NCBI RefSeq assembly: GCF_023705585.1
Contig: NZ_BOQE01000001.1
Span: 2,307,001-2,371,000 of the forward strand
Origin: Collibacillus ludicampi
GTDB lineage: Bacteria; Bacillota; Bacilli; Tumebacillales; BOQE01
DNA length: 64,000 nucleotides
Direction of reading: 5' to 3'
The translations under genes were made by a program, and so were the position numbers. Below the pieces are notes generated by a model. It saw nothing but the letters and a program-made list of their open reading frames with translations, ran no database searches and had not been told where the DNA came from. Positions 52,655-62,340 of this stretch are shown here, in pieces. How positions within the stretch are numbered: position 1 is the stretch's first letter; every line of letters begins with the position of its first letter.

Positions 52655-54058
52655 ATGAAGATGAAAAAGAGATGGTTGAATGTTTTAAGCGCACTAACCT
52701 TAACTACTCTGGCGCTGACGGGGTGCGGATCTTCCGGTTCATCAGCTAATAATGCTGCACCAGCGAACGGAGGTGGATCCGGTGGCGATGGGGGGAAGGG
52801 ATCCATTACCATTGCTACTGTAAACAATCCAGACATGATGATCATGAAAAAATTGTCGCCGGAATTTGAAAAAGAAACCGGCATTAAAGTCAACTGGGTG
52901 GTTCTTCCTGAAAACGATCTTCGGAAAAAGGTAACTGAGGATGTGGCCCTCGGGGCTGGAAAATTCGACATTGTGACTGTCGGGATGTATGATACCCCAA
53001 TTTGGGCGAAAAACAAGTGGTTGGAGCCGTTGACTCCATATTTGGACAAGATGTCCGCGGATGAAAAAGCAAAATATGATCTGAATGATATATTCCCAGC
53101 TTTAAGAGATGCTCTCTCCTATAACAATCAGTTGTATGCAGCACCATTTAATGCTGAAAGCAGCATTCTCTATTATAACAAGGATATGCTAGCGAAAGCA
53201 GGCGTTACCATGCCTGAGAACCCAACTTGGGATCAAGTGGCCGAGATCGCGAAGAAAGTAAAGGCAGCGAATAATGTTCCGGGCATCGTGCTTCGCGGAC
53301 TGCCGGGTTGGGGTGAAATTCTGGCACCCCTCGATACGGTCATAAATGCTTTCGGCGGTTCTTGGTACGATATGAATTGGAATGCCAAATTGAACAGTCC
53401 GGAAACAGTGAAAGCGGTTAAATTCTATGTTGATCTTTTGAAAGAGGCTGGCGAACCAGGGGCGACCAGCACAGGGTTTACCGAAGCCCTCACTTTGATG
53501 CAACAGGGTAAAGCCGCGATGTGGTATGATGCGACAACAGCAGCTGGATTCCTGAATGACCCGAAGAATTCTAAGGTAGCTGGTAAGATCGGATACGCTT
53601 TAGCGCCCAAAGAAGTGAAGGATAACAATGGTTGGCTGTGGTCTTGGGCTTTAGGCATGGAAAGTTCGAGTAAACATAAGGAAGAAGCCTTTAAATTTAT
53701 TACATGGGCTACTAGCAAGCAATATATAGAAGAGGTTGGAGAAAAAGAAGGTTGGGTGGTTGCTCCAGCCGGAACACGGAAATCAACTTATGAGAACCCG
53801 AAATATAAACAAGCGGCACCTTTTGCAGACATCACATTGCAGTCGATGGAACATGCAGATTATAAGCATCCGACTAAGGATCCAGTTCCTTATCAGGGAA
53901 TTCAATATGTGGCGATCCCTGAGTTCCAACAGCTTGGAACAGAAGTGAGCCAGGAAATCGCTGCAGCTATTGCCGGGCAGAAAACAGTAGAAGATGCAAT
54001 GAACACGGCACAACAAAAAGCAGAAAAAGTGGCTCAAGAGGGCGGATACAAAAAATAA
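52655..54058 (+). CDS. Polyol/sugar ABC transporter, substrate-binding lipoprotein
   Basis: This 467-residue family 1 extracellular binding protein has a lipobox ALTGC (cysteine near 24), a Gly/Ser/Asn linker, then KGSITIATVNNPDMMIMKKL and a mature domain resembling SmoE/MtlE-type sorbitol/mannitol binding proteins (VTVGMYDTPIWAKNKWLEPL, YAAPFNAESSILYYNKDML). The polyol assignment relies on resemblance plus the dehydrogenases downstream. Ribosome site aaaggggggtt. First gene of a long operon. Confidence 0.88.
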   Translation: MKMKKRWLNVLSALTLTTLALTGCGSSGSSANNAAPANGGGSGGDGGKGSITIATVNNPDMMIMKKLSPEFEKETGIKVNWVVLPENDLRKKVTEDVALGAGKFDIVTVGMYDTPIWAKNKWLEPLTPYLDKMSADEKAKYDLNDIFPALRDALSYNNQLYAAPFNAESSILYYNKDMLAKAGVTMPENPTWDQVAEIAKKVKAANNVPGIVLRGLPGWGEILAPLDTVINAFGGSWYDMNWNAKLNSPETVKAVKFYVDLLKEAGEPGATSTGFTEALTLMQQGKAAMWYDATTAAGFLNDPKNSKVAGKIGYALAPKEVKDNNGWLWSWALGMESSSKHKEEAFKFITWATSKQYIEEVGEKEGWVVAPAGTRKSTYENPKYKQAAPFADITLQSMEHADYKHPTKDPVPYQGIQYVAIPEFQQLGTEVSQEIAAAIAGQKTVEDAMNTAQQKAEKVAQEGGYKK

Positions 54059-54122
54059 AGTTTGTGAGGGGGAGGGCCGCAAGCTCTCTCCTCCTAATTA
54101 CATCAATCGAGAGGAGAGGCGT

Positions 54123-55061
54123 ATGAAAACAGTTGAAGTTATCGAGCCTGTGCAGACCAACATCAAACGAACGCCACGCAAGAAAAGTATTTCCACCCCT
54201 CCTGTGAAAAGGTTATTATGGCCAAGCCTTATTTTTGTAGGCATTGTTACCCAAATTCCTTTCATATTCACTGTTTATTACAGTTTTCATGAATGGAATT
54301 TGATGAGACCTGATAAAGGTATTTCGTTTGCAGGCTTCTCCAATTTCAGAAATATTATAAAAGACCCTGCATTTGGAGAGATTCTTAAAAATACGTTTCT
54401 GCTGACTGTTGTTCCTTTGCTGTTATGTTTGATTTTAGGAATGGCGTTAGCGTTGTTATTGAACCGAAATTTTTTCGGCAAAGGATTCATCAGAACGATG
54501 CTTGTCTCCCCGTTCTTTGTGATGCCAGCGGTATCGGGGATCGTTTGGAAGACAATGATTTTAAACCCAAACTTCGGCTTCTCTTCATATCTAGCCAGTG
54601 TTTTGGGAACCCAACCTGCGGATTGGTTAGCCAAATATCCGCTAGAAATGATCATGCTTATGGTTTCATGGCAGTGGACACCTTTTTTTATGTTGGTTCT
54701 TCTTGCAGGTCTCCAATCGGTGCCAGGTGAATTGCTCGAGGCATCTTTGCTGGACGGTGCAAGCAGAATACATCAATTTTTCTATGTCATAGTTCCTCAT
54801 TTATTAAGATATATCGAAGTGGTTGCTCTATTAGGTCTTATCTTCATCATGCAGACGTTTGGTGAAATCTATGTAAGTACAGCGGGTGGGCCAGGATATA
54901 CTTCAACAAACTTGCCATTCTATGTATACCGTATTGGCTTTCAGGGCTGGGATGTTGGAGGAGCTTCGGCGGTAGGTGTCATCATTGTAATCATCACAAC
55001 GATTTTCATGACGTTATTATTTAAATTTTTGCGTAGAACGTTTGGAGGCGAATTGTCATGA
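54123..55061 (+). CDS. Polyol/sugar ABC transporter, permease 1
   Basis: This 312-residue MalF-type permease has six membrane helices and a charged N-terminal tail. The EAA loop is ELLEASLLDGASRIHQFFYVIVPHL. LLWPSLIFVGIVTQIPFIF and GGPGYTSTNLPFYVYRIGF are usual for SmoF/MtlF-like proteins. It overlaps the second permease by 4 bp. No ATPase gene is present in the operon, so it should work with a shared MsmX/UgpC-type ATPase. Confidence 0.92.
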   Translation: MKTVEVIEPVQTNIKRTPRKKSISTPPVKRLLWPSLIFVGIVTQIPFIFTVYYSFHEWNLMRPDKGISFAGFSNFRNIIKDPAFGEILKNTFLLTVVPLLLCLILGMALALLLNRNFFGKGFIRTMLVSPFFVMPAVSGIVWKTMILNPNFGFSSYLASVLGTQPADWLAKYPLEMIMLMVSWQWTPFFMLVLLAGLQSVPGELLEASLLDGASRIHQFFYVIVPHLLRYIEVVALLGLIFIMQTFGEIYVSTAGGPGYTSTNLPFYVYRIGFQGWDVGGASAVGVIIVIITTIFMTLLFKFLRRTFGGELS

Positions 55062-55873
55062 AAAAGGCGCTATCCTTCATTCTCACCCTGTTTACCTATG
55101 CATTGGCGCTCCTGTTTTTCTTTCCGATTCTTTGGATGATCATTACAGGATTTAAGCTCGAAGGGGATGCTGTAAAAATGCCGCCTTCCCTGATTTTTAC
55201 ACCGACATTAGAAAATTATCAACAGATTTGGGACTCTGGTGTCGTTTTATACCTTAAAAATTCCGCCATGATTTCCCTAACTTCGACGTTATTGGCACTG
55301 ATCTTGGGAGTTCCTGCAGCCTATGCATTGGCCATGTTCAAGATGAAGAAAGGGGACGATATTCTTTTCTGGTTTATTTCAACAAAAATGCTGCCAGCTG
55401 TAGGAGTGATTGTTCCTGTCTATTTGGTTTTTAAATATTTAAATCTGTTAGATACGCCCATTTCCTTGATCATTCTATATACAGCCATGAATGTGCCGTT
55501 AGTTGTCTGGATGATGCGCTCCTTCTTTAAGGATATACCCTATGAATTAATTGAGGCCTATCAAGTCGATGGAGCAACCGGATGGCAAGGTTTCTTCAAG
55601 GTGACACTTCCTCTTGTCAGACCTGGTATTATTTCTACATCTTTACTTTGCCTGGTTTTTGCTTGGAATGAATTCTTTTTTGGAGTCACTTTGACTTATA
55701 CGCATGCCGCGACGATGCCTATTTTTATGGCTTCCTTCATGACACAGGAAGGGCTGTTCTGGGCAAAAATGTCTGCCGTTGCCACACTGGCTATACTTCC
55801 TGCCTTGATTTTAGGTTGGTTCACGCAAAAGCAACTCGTCCGTGGTTTAACGATGGGAGCCGTAAAAGGTTGA
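55058..55873 (+). CDS. Polyol/sugar ABC transporter, permease 2
   Basis: This 271-residue MalG-type permease has six helices. The EAA loop reads ELIEAYQVDGATGWQGFFKVTLPLVRPG. Its opening SFILTLFTYALALLFFFPIL and WMIITGFK follow the SmoG pattern. It begins at ATGA overlapping the first permease stop, and ends 37 bp before the first dehydrogenase. Confidence 0.92.
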   Translation: MKKALSFILTLFTYALALLFFFPILWMIITGFKLEGDAVKMPPSLIFTPTLENYQQIWDSGVVLYLKNSAMISLTSTLLALILGVPAAYALAMFKMKKGDDILFWFISTKMLPAVGVIVPVYLVFKYLNLLDTPISLIILYTAMNVPLVVWMMRSFFKDIPYELIEAYQVDGATGWQGFFKVTLPLVRPGIISTSLLCLVFAWNEFFFGVTLTYTHAATMPIFMASFMTQEGLFWAKMSAVATLAILPALILGWFTQKQLVRGLTMGAVKG

Positions 55874-55910
55874 TATTTAATTATACCATTTGAATGATGG
55901 GGGAAAAAGT

Positions 55911-56975
55911 ATGAGTCCAGCAGTTATGTCTGCAGCTGTAATGGATAAACCCTTATCCATCGAGGTAAAAAAAGTAAACCGGCCTGAACCGGGACCCGAC
56001 GAAGCGCTGATCAAAGTTCATTGTATCGGGATATGCGGTTCGGATGTGCATTACTATGAACATGGTAGAATCGGGCGTTATGTAGTAGAAAAACCGATCA
56101 TTTTAGGACATGAATTAGCCGGTGAGGTCGTACAAGTCGGGGAAAAGGTGACAAATGTTTCTATAGGGGATCGTGTAGCCGTTGAACCTGGGATTACGTG
56201 TGGCCGCTGTGAATATTGTAAATCGGGGCGTTATAATCTTTGTCCGGATGTAGTTTTTATGGCCACACCTCCAGTAGACGGAGCATGGGCGGAATATGTC
56301 ACGGTACGAAGCGATTTTCTTTATAAGCTACCTGATGAAATGAGTTTTGAAGATGGGGCGCTCCTGGAGCCCTTGTCTGTTGGCTTCCACGCGATGCGGC
56401 GCGGAAAGGTGGGACCGGGTGACCGCGTTTTAGTAGTTGGATTAGGCCCGATCGGGCTTCTTGCCATCCAGGCAGCCAAATTGTTTGGCGTTACTGAAAT
56501 CTATGGCAGTGATGTGGTTCCATTTCGACGTGAATTGGCTTTGGAAATGGGGGCTACCGGAGTTGTGAATCCTTTGGATGGGGATGTGCAGGGACAGCTT
56601 TCCCAATTGACGGAAGAAAAAGGAATCGATGTTATTATTGAAACTTCCGGTAACAGCAAAGCGATTTCGGATACGATTCATCTGGTGAAGCGTGGGGGGC
56701 GTATTGTTTTCGTAGGATTGCCTGCGACGAACGAAATTCCCTTGGATATTCCTCAATTAGTAGATTCTGAGTTAAATGTTTATGGAGTCTTTCGATATGC
56801 CAACACGTATCCGGACGCTATTCAGGCGCTGAGTCGCAGTCAATTGGATATGGGTAAGATTATCACCCACAAATATCCACTGAGCCGAATCAAAGAAGCT
56901 CTGGAAGTAGCAAGAACACAAAAAGATACGAGCATTAAAGTAATGATCTATCCACATGGAGGCGAAAATAAATGA
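55911..56975 (+). CDS. Zinc-dependent polyol (sorbitol/xylitol-type) dehydrogenase
   Basis: This 354-residue medium-chain dehydrogenase oxidises a polyol to a ketose with NAD. The catalytic zinc site is CGSDVHYYEHG with GHELAGEV; the structural zinc loop has four cysteines in GITCGRCEYCKSGRYNLC; the cofactor fold begins GLGPIGLLAIQAAKLFG. It is closest to the sorbitol/xylitol dehydrogenase (GutB) type. ATG 55911 follows tgggggaaa; the frame is open seven codons further up. It overlaps the next dehydrogenase by 4 bp. Confidence 0.9.
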   Translation: MSPAVMSAAVMDKPLSIEVKKVNRPEPGPDEALIKVHCIGICGSDVHYYEHGRIGRYVVEKPIILGHELAGEVVQVGEKVTNVSIGDRVAVEPGITCGRCEYCKSGRYNLCPDVVFMATPPVDGAWAEYVTVRSDFLYKLPDEMSFEDGALLEPLSVGFHAMRRGKVGPGDRVLVVGLGPIGLLAIQAAKLFGVTEIYGSDVVPFRRELALEMGATGVVNPLDGDVQGQLSQLTEEKGIDVIIETSGNSKAISDTIHLVKRGGRIVFVGLPATNEIPLDIPQLVDSELNVYGVFRYANTYPDAIQALSRSQLDMGKIITHKYPLSRIKEALEVARTQKDTSIKVMIYPHGGENK

Positions 56976-57979
56976 AAGCATTAGTCATTGAGGCACCGCA
57001 TCAAGCAGTAGTCAAGGAGGTTCCTTACCCGAAACCTGGTTCGGGTGAAGTCACCATAAAAGTCGAAAATGTAGGGATTTGTGGAACCGATTTTCATATC
57101 TATGAAGGTGAATTCATTACACCCTATCCAATTATTCCGGGCCATGAGTTTTCCGGTGTCATTTATGAGATCGGGGAAGGGGTTACCGGGTTGCAAGTAG
57201 GGGACAGGGTAAGTGCCGATCCATCTATATTCTGTGGATCTTGTAAGTTCTGTCTCACCAATAGGGGGAATCATTGTGAGAATTGGAATGCATTAGGTAA
57301 TACTGTGAACGGAAGTATGGCGGAATATGTGGCTGTTCCCGCAAAAAATGTAATTCGATTGCCGGATACGATGTCTTTTGAAGAGGCAGCTTTTATTGAA
57401 CCGATGGCTTGTGTCGTTCATGGCATGAACCGTTTACATCTTCAGGTCGGAGACCGGGTCATTCTGTTTGGAGCAGGTGCCATGGGACAACAGCTTGTGC
57501 AGGCCATATCCAGAGCAGGGGCATCTGAACTGGTTGTGGTAGATGTTTCTGAAGGGAAACTCGATTTGGCCAAGAAGTTCGGAGCCACCAAGGGCGTTCT
57601 AAGCAAGGACATGGATGTGGAATTAAACCGTGAGCGATATCCATATGGTTTTGATGTCGTTGTCGATGTAACCGGAATCCCCGCAGTGATTGAAAAGGCC
57701 TTTGAGTTTTTGGGTCCCACGGGAAAATTCCTGCAGTTCGGCGTCACACCCGAAAATGCCAAAATCCAATTGAACCCTTTTAAAATTTATCACAAGGACT
57801 GGACTATACTTGGGTCGATGGCAATCAATCATACGTTCTTGCCGGCTTTCCACTGGCTCAAAGAAGGAAGAATTGATGTGAAGCCATTGATTTCTAAAGT
57901 GATCTCTCTAGAAGAAACGGTAGATTTCTTATCAAAGCCGAAGGATCCAGATCTTCTAAAAGTACAAATTAAATTATAA
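56972..57979 (+). CDS. Zinc-dependent alcohol/polyol dehydrogenase (arabitol-type)
   Basis: This 335-residue medium-chain dehydrogenase has catalytic zinc CGTDFHIYEGEF with GHEFSGVI, four structural cysteines in SIFCGSCKFCLTNRGNHC, and cofactor motif GAGAMGQQLVQAI. NALGNTVNGSMAEYVAVP is reminiscent of D-arabitol and arabitol-phosphate dehydrogenases. It differs clearly from its upstream neighbour, so the operon likely handles more than one polyol. A hairpin at 57985-58014 separates it from the kinase genes. Confidence 0.88.
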   Translation: MKALVIEAPHQAVVKEVPYPKPGSGEVTIKVENVGICGTDFHIYEGEFITPYPIIPGHEFSGVIYEIGEGVTGLQVGDRVSADPSIFCGSCKFCLTNRGNHCENWNALGNTVNGSMAEYVAVPAKNVIRLPDTMSFEEAAFIEPMACVVHGMNRLHLQVGDRVILFGAGAMGQQLVQAISRAGASELVVVDVSEGKLDLAKKFGATKGVLSKDMDVELNRERYPYGFDVVVDVTGIPAVIEKAFEFLGPTGKFLQFGVTPENAKIQLNPFKIYHKDWTILGSMAINHTFLPAFHWLKEGRIDVKPLISKVISLEETVDFLSKPKDPDLLKVQIKL

Positions 57980-57984
57980 AAATC

Positions 57985-58018
57985 GAAAGTAGTCACTTCA
58001 TAGTGGCTACTTTCTTTC
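57985..58018 (+). terminator. Intra-operon hairpin before the xylulokinase gene
   Basis: gaaagtagtcac (57985-57996) pairs with gtggctactttc (58003-58014) with one mismatch, followed by TTTCC. It would lower, or process, the transcript before the kinase genes. Confidence 0.55.
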
Positions 58019-58042
58019 CACAAAAAATTGGATGTGAGGACT

Positions 58043-59557
58043 ATGGATACTCTGTTAGGAATTGATCTTGGGTCTTCTTCAATCAAATTGATTTTGGTAG
58101 ACCGACATGGAAAAGTGGTAGACGCCACTGCAAAAGAATATGTCATTCATTCACGCAGTATGGGTTGGGCAGAACAGAATCCAGAAGATTGGTTGGCGGC
58201 ATTAAAAGAAGGTATAGAAGAATTGCGATCCCATCACCCGGAATGGATCAGTCATTTGAAAGGAATAGGAATAACCGGGCAAATGCACGGACTTGTTCCT
58301 GTCGGTCAAGATGGAAAACCGGTCTCTTACGCTATGATCTGGGCTGATCGACGCTGTGAAGAGGAGGTTCAGGAACTTGAAAATCGCATCCCTTTAGAAA
58401 CTTGGGTGGAAATCACCGGTAGCCGTCCTCATGTCAGTTTCACACTTCCCAAAATATTATGGATGCGACGCAACCAACCCGATCTTTTCGCCAAAACATC
58501 CTATTATTTACTTCCCAAGGATTACATAAGATACGTTCTAACAGGGATCTTTGCCACGGATGTGACAGATGCTTCAGCCACGTTAATGTTTGATATCAAA
58601 AAAAGACAATGGTCTCAAACCATTTTACAATCGTTTGATCTTGATGTTCAAAAATTACCGAAGACATATCCATCGATAAGCCAAGTGGGTCGTTTAACAG
58701 TCAGTGCAGCTGAATGGTTAGGGCTTAATCCCGGAATTCCCGTGATATGTGGGGCAGGAGATGCTGAAGCCCAGGCCATCGGAAACGGAGTGGTCAATCC
58801 GGGAACATGGTTATGCACCATTGGTACGGGTGGACAAATATTCACCCCAGTTACAACAGAAGTTACAGATAGGCAAGGACGAATCCATACTTTCTGCCAT
58901 GGAGTGGAGGGAGTGTGGCATTTGATGGGGGCTACGCTGTCAGCCGGAATGTCTCTGCAGTGGATAGCCCGCCATATTCTGAATCTGGAAGGACAGGATG
59001 CATATGGAGAATTGATGAAACTTGTCCAATCGGTGAGCCCAGGTTCAAAGGGATTGATTTATTTGCCTTATTTATTTGGGGAACGTACTCCTTATATGGA
59101 TAACAAGGCAAAAGGAGCGTTTATTGGACTCGGATTCCACCATACCCGCAAGGAAATGGTCAGGGCTGTCCTTGAAGGTGTTCTATTTTCCTTGCGTCAA
59201 TCCATAGATGTCATCCAGGAAATCGGAATATCGCCGCCTGCTTCGATGATCCTGACAGGTGGGGCGGCGGAAAGTTCAATTTGGAGACAGATGGCGGCAG
59301 ATATCTTTGGCATCCCAGTGTCCCGTTGTACAAGTCGTAGTGGCTCTGCATATGGTGCAGTCATATTGGCCGCCGTTGGTCTGGGGTGGTTTCCTGATGT
59401 GCAATCGGCTGCAGATTCCTGGATCCATATCACGGATACCACATATCCTGACAGAGCTGTTCATCAGAGGTATCAATCCTTTTATTCGATTTTTAGAGAG
59501 TCATATAGAGACCTAAGAAATACGTTTTTAAAGATCGATGCTCTAATGAATGACTGA
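58043..59557 (+). CDS. xylB: Xylulokinase
   Basis: This 504-residue FGGY kinase phosphorylates D-xylulose to xylulose 5-phosphate. The ATPase motif is LLGIDLGSSSIKLILVD, and the substrate loop reads GITGQMHGLVPVGQDG, the QMHG form specific for xylulokinases. Other motifs are MIWADRRCEEEV, CGAGDAEAQAIGNGV and LTGGAAESSIWRQMAADIFG. ATG 58043 is preceded by gtgagga; an in-frame TTG lies five codons upstream. It makes sense with both arabitol- and xylitol-type dehydrogenases, whose products include xylulose. The xylFGH transporter at 22.5-26.4 kb has no kinase of its own, so this gene could serve both. Confidence 0.93.
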   Translation: MDTLLGIDLGSSSIKLILVDRHGKVVDATAKEYVIHSRSMGWAEQNPEDWLAALKEGIEELRSHHPEWISHLKGIGITGQMHGLVPVGQDGKPVSYAMIWADRRCEEEVQELENRIPLETWVEITGSRPHVSFTLPKILWMRRNQPDLFAKTSYYLLPKDYIRYVLTGIFATDVTDASATLMFDIKKRQWSQTILQSFDLDVQKLPKTYPSISQVGRLTVSAAEWLGLNPGIPVICGAGDAEAQAIGNGVVNPGTWLCTIGTGGQIFTPVTTEVTDRQGRIHTFCHGVEGVWHLMGATLSAGMSLQWIARHILNLEGQDAYGELMKLVQSVSPGSKGLIYLPYLFGERTPYMDNKAKGAFIGLGFHHTRKEMVRAVLEGVLFSLRQSIDVIQEIGISPPASMILTGGAAESSIWRQMAADIFGIPVSRCTSRSGSAYGAVILAAVGLGWFPDVQSAADSWIHITDTTYPDRAVHQRYQSFYSIFRESYRDLRNTFLKIDALMND

Positions 59558-59606
59558 AAAGAAGAGGTTTTCATTCAGCCATGTGAGAGGTCTAGGAGAG
59601 AACGTT

Positions 59607-61130
59607 ATGGTTAACGAATATTTGCTCGGGATTGATATAGGAACTTCCGGATGTAAGGTGGCTGCCTTTACCAAAGAGGGGAGGGTCGTTTTTCAGCGGA
59701 CAGAGCATTATGAAACGTTATATCCCGCGTTAGACTATGTCGAGCAGAACCCTGAGTCTTGGTGGAAGGCGGTTTGTCGGGCCACAAGGCAAATGTTTGT
59801 GGAAACGAATATTCGACCGGATGAAATTAAAGGAATCGGAGTGGATGGCCAAAGTGGTGCCGCCATTCCGGTTGATAGAAACGGCAATGTATTGCGAAAT
59901 GCGATTATATGGCTGGATCGAAGATCGGCCAAACAATGTGATGAGTTGAATCGTACCATAGGTGAAGATCGAATCTTTTCTGTTTCCGGTAATCCTTTGG
60001 CTCCTACCTATACAACAGGCAAGATATTATGGATAAAAGAATATGAACCAGATCTTTATAAAGAAACCTATAAGTTTTTACAGTGTAACAGCTTTATTGT
60101 GTATAAGCTAACTGGAAAATTCACTCATGACTTTTCCCAGGGAAACAGTATCCATGCTTTCGACATTGAACGCAGAAAATGGGATGATCACCTCTGTGAA
60201 GAAATAGGGATAGACCCCCGCTTGCTCCCCGATCTTTACGAGTGCAGCGAAGTGGTTGGAGTAGTGACAAGCCGCGCTTCAGAAGAGAGTGGATTAGCTA
60301 AAGGGATTCCCGTTGTTGCAGGCGGATTAGACGCCGCTTGCGGAACATTGGGAGCGGGAGCCATTCATCAAGGTCAAACGCAGGAGCAAGGCGGCCAAGC
60401 CGGCGGCATGAGTATTGTTTTAGACCAAGCGGTTAAAAATGAAAAATTGATTCTTAGCTGTCATGTCGTCAAAGGGAAATGGATTTTGCAAGGCGGTACG
60501 GTCGGAGGCGGCAGTTTGAATTGGTTTAAAAGAGAGTTTGCCGATAAATATGGGAACATCAAGGATCAAGATTTCTTCAGGACTATGAATGAAGAAGCAG
60601 AACGTATACCAGCCGGCAGTGAAGGGCTTATCTTTTTACCTTATATGGCAGGGGAAAGATCTCCTATCTGGGATGTCTATGCCAAGGGGGTATTTCTGGG
60701 ACTCTCTTTCGAGAAAACGCGGGCACATATGGTTCGGGCTATCATGGAAGGCTGTGCTTATGCCCTCCATCATAATCTGCAAACGGCTGAGATGAAAGGA
60801 GTCACCGTTCGTGAACTTCACAGTATGGGTGGAGCTGCCAATAGCTTGGTATGGACACAGATAAAGGCCGATGTCACTGGAAAAGTCATTAAGATTCCCT
60901 CTTCCGATACCGCAACGACCTTAGGAGCGGCTATCCTTGCAGGGGTCGGGATCGGTATGTATCGAGACTTTGAGGAAGCCGTCAATCAAACCCTTCACAT
61001 TCAGCGAGTCCATGAACCCAATAGAACTCTATATGAAGAATACCAAAGAAACTATGAAATTTACCTTGAAACGTACCGCAGGCTAAAAGATATATTTCCA
61101 AAACTGGGATATAAGGAGAGGAACGCATGA
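59607..61130 (+). CDS. FGGY-family carbohydrate kinase, substrate uncertain
   Basis: This 507-residue FGGY kinase is a second, distinct paralogue: YLLGIDIGTSGCKVAAFTKE, GVDGQSGAAIPVDRNG in the substrate loop (no QMHG), IIWLDRRSAKQCDEL, VAGGLDAACGTLGAG and MGGAANSLVWTQIKADVTG. The substrate loop suggests a sugar other than xylulose, for instance ribulose, erythrulose or a tagatose-type ketose; I cannot decide. ATG 59607 follows ctaggagagaa; the frame opens at 59550 overlapping the xylB stop. Confidence 0.85.
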   Translation: MVNEYLLGIDIGTSGCKVAAFTKEGRVVFQRTEHYETLYPALDYVEQNPESWWKAVCRATRQMFVETNIRPDEIKGIGVDGQSGAAIPVDRNGNVLRNAIIWLDRRSAKQCDELNRTIGEDRIFSVSGNPLAPTYTTGKILWIKEYEPDLYKETYKFLQCNSFIVYKLTGKFTHDFSQGNSIHAFDIERRKWDDHLCEEIGIDPRLLPDLYECSEVVGVVTSRASEESGLAKGIPVVAGGLDAACGTLGAGAIHQGQTQEQGGQAGGMSIVLDQAVKNEKLILSCHVVKGKWILQGGTVGGGSLNWFKREFADKYGNIKDQDFFRTMNEEAERIPAGSEGLIFLPYMAGERSPIWDVYAKGVFLGLSFEKTRAHMVRAIMEGCAYALHHNLQTAEMKGVTVRELHSMGGAANSLVWTQIKADVTGKVIKIPSSDTATTLGAAILAGVGIGMYRDFEEAVNQTLHIQRVHEPNRTLYEEYQRNYEIYLETYRRLKDIFPKLGYKERNA

Positions 61131-62170
61131 AGGCGGCAGTCTTATATGCGAAAGACGACTTGAGAGTGGAAGATATACCACTGCCGGAGATTAATGACCA
61201 TGAAGTCTTGGTCAAGGTAAAGGCCACCGGTATCTGTGGGTCCGACTTGCCTAGAGTACTGGGGGATGGGGCCCACTATTATCCGATTGTTCTCGGCCAT
61301 GAATTTTCGGGGATAGTGGATAAAATAGGAAAAAAGGTGACAAAGGTACAGGTGGGAGATAAGGTGGCTGGAGCGCCGCTCGTGCCCTGTCACGAATGTT
61401 GGGATTGTCAGAAAGGAAATTACGCGCAATGTAAGAATTATACTTTTATCGGGTCCAGAATCAATGGCAGCTGGGCAGAATATGTGAAATTACCAGAAGT
61501 GAATGCTATTAAAGTGGATGAGAGTGTGAGCTTCGAAGAGGCCGCATTCTTTGAACCTTCGGCTGTAGCCCTTCACGCTCTTCATCATATCCAATTCCAA
61601 GGTGGAGAAGATGTGGCCATTTTGGGGGGAGGGAATATTGGACTCCTCATTTTACAATGGGTAAAGATATTAGGAGCGAAAACTGTCACTGTGTTTGATA
61701 TTGATGATGAAAAATTGGAACTGGCTAAAAAACTTGGAGCCGATCATGTCATCAATACATTACATGAAGGATTTAAAGAGGAATGTTTCGTTATAACTAA
61801 AGGAAAGGGCTTTGGAGTCGTGCTGGAAACGGCGGGGTCGAACATAACGATGAATCTGAGCTTTGACCTGGCTGCTAATAAGGCAAAGGTATGCTTTGTT
61901 GGCACTCCTACAAGAGATATTACATTCGATTTTAAACGCTTTGAGCAGATGAATCGTAAAGAATTCATCCTAACAGGTTCCTGGATGTCATACAGTGCAC
62001 CATATCCAGGAAGAGAATGGGAACTTACCGCATATTTTCTGGAAAAGAAAAAATTGAATTTTAAAGATATGATATATAAAGTTTTTCCACTAGACAGAAT
62101 AGGGGATGCTTTTGATTTATATCGAGCACCTGGATTCGTAAAAGGAAAAATTATTTTATTAAATGAATAA
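61127..62170 (+). CDS. gatD: Galactitol-1-phosphate 5-dehydrogenase-like enzyme
   Basis: This 347-residue zinc dehydrogenase has TGICGSDLPRVLGDGAHYYP, GHEFSGIV, a structural loop VPCHECWDCQKGNYAQC, the FIGSRINGSWAEYV stretch and TGSWMSYSAPYPGREWE. The last two are hallmarks of GatD, the oxidiser of galactitol 1-phosphate to tagatose 6-phosphate. No PTS galactitol components are visible, so it may act on a free or differently phosphorylated polyol. It starts by ATGA overlap with the kinase stop; the ribosome site is aaggagagga. Confidence 0.85.
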   Translation: MKAAVLYAKDDLRVEDIPLPEINDHEVLVKVKATGICGSDLPRVLGDGAHYYPIVLGHEFSGIVDKIGKKVTKVQVGDKVAGAPLVPCHECWDCQKGNYAQCKNYTFIGSRINGSWAEYVKLPEVNAIKVDESVSFEEAAFFEPSAVALHALHHIQFQGGEDVAILGGGNIGLLILQWVKILGAKTVTVFDIDDEKLELAKKLGADHVINTLHEGFKEECFVITKGKGFGVVLETAGSNITMNLSFDLAANKAKVCFVGTPTRDITFDFKRFEQMNRKEFILTGSWMSYSAPYPGREWELTAYFLEKKKLNFKDMIYKVFPLDRIGDAFDLYRAPGFVKGKIILLNE

Positions 62171-62340
62171 AACAAAATTATTAAATTTTAAAATGTAAGT
62201 GTCCAAGTAAAATGGGCCATGAATACATATTCGTGGTCTTTGTGTTTATATATGAAAATAAAAATAAACATGAGAGTATTTAAAATTCATCTGATTTATA
62301 TAACGTGAAACTAAGTTCCTATTACAGGAGGAATCTAAGG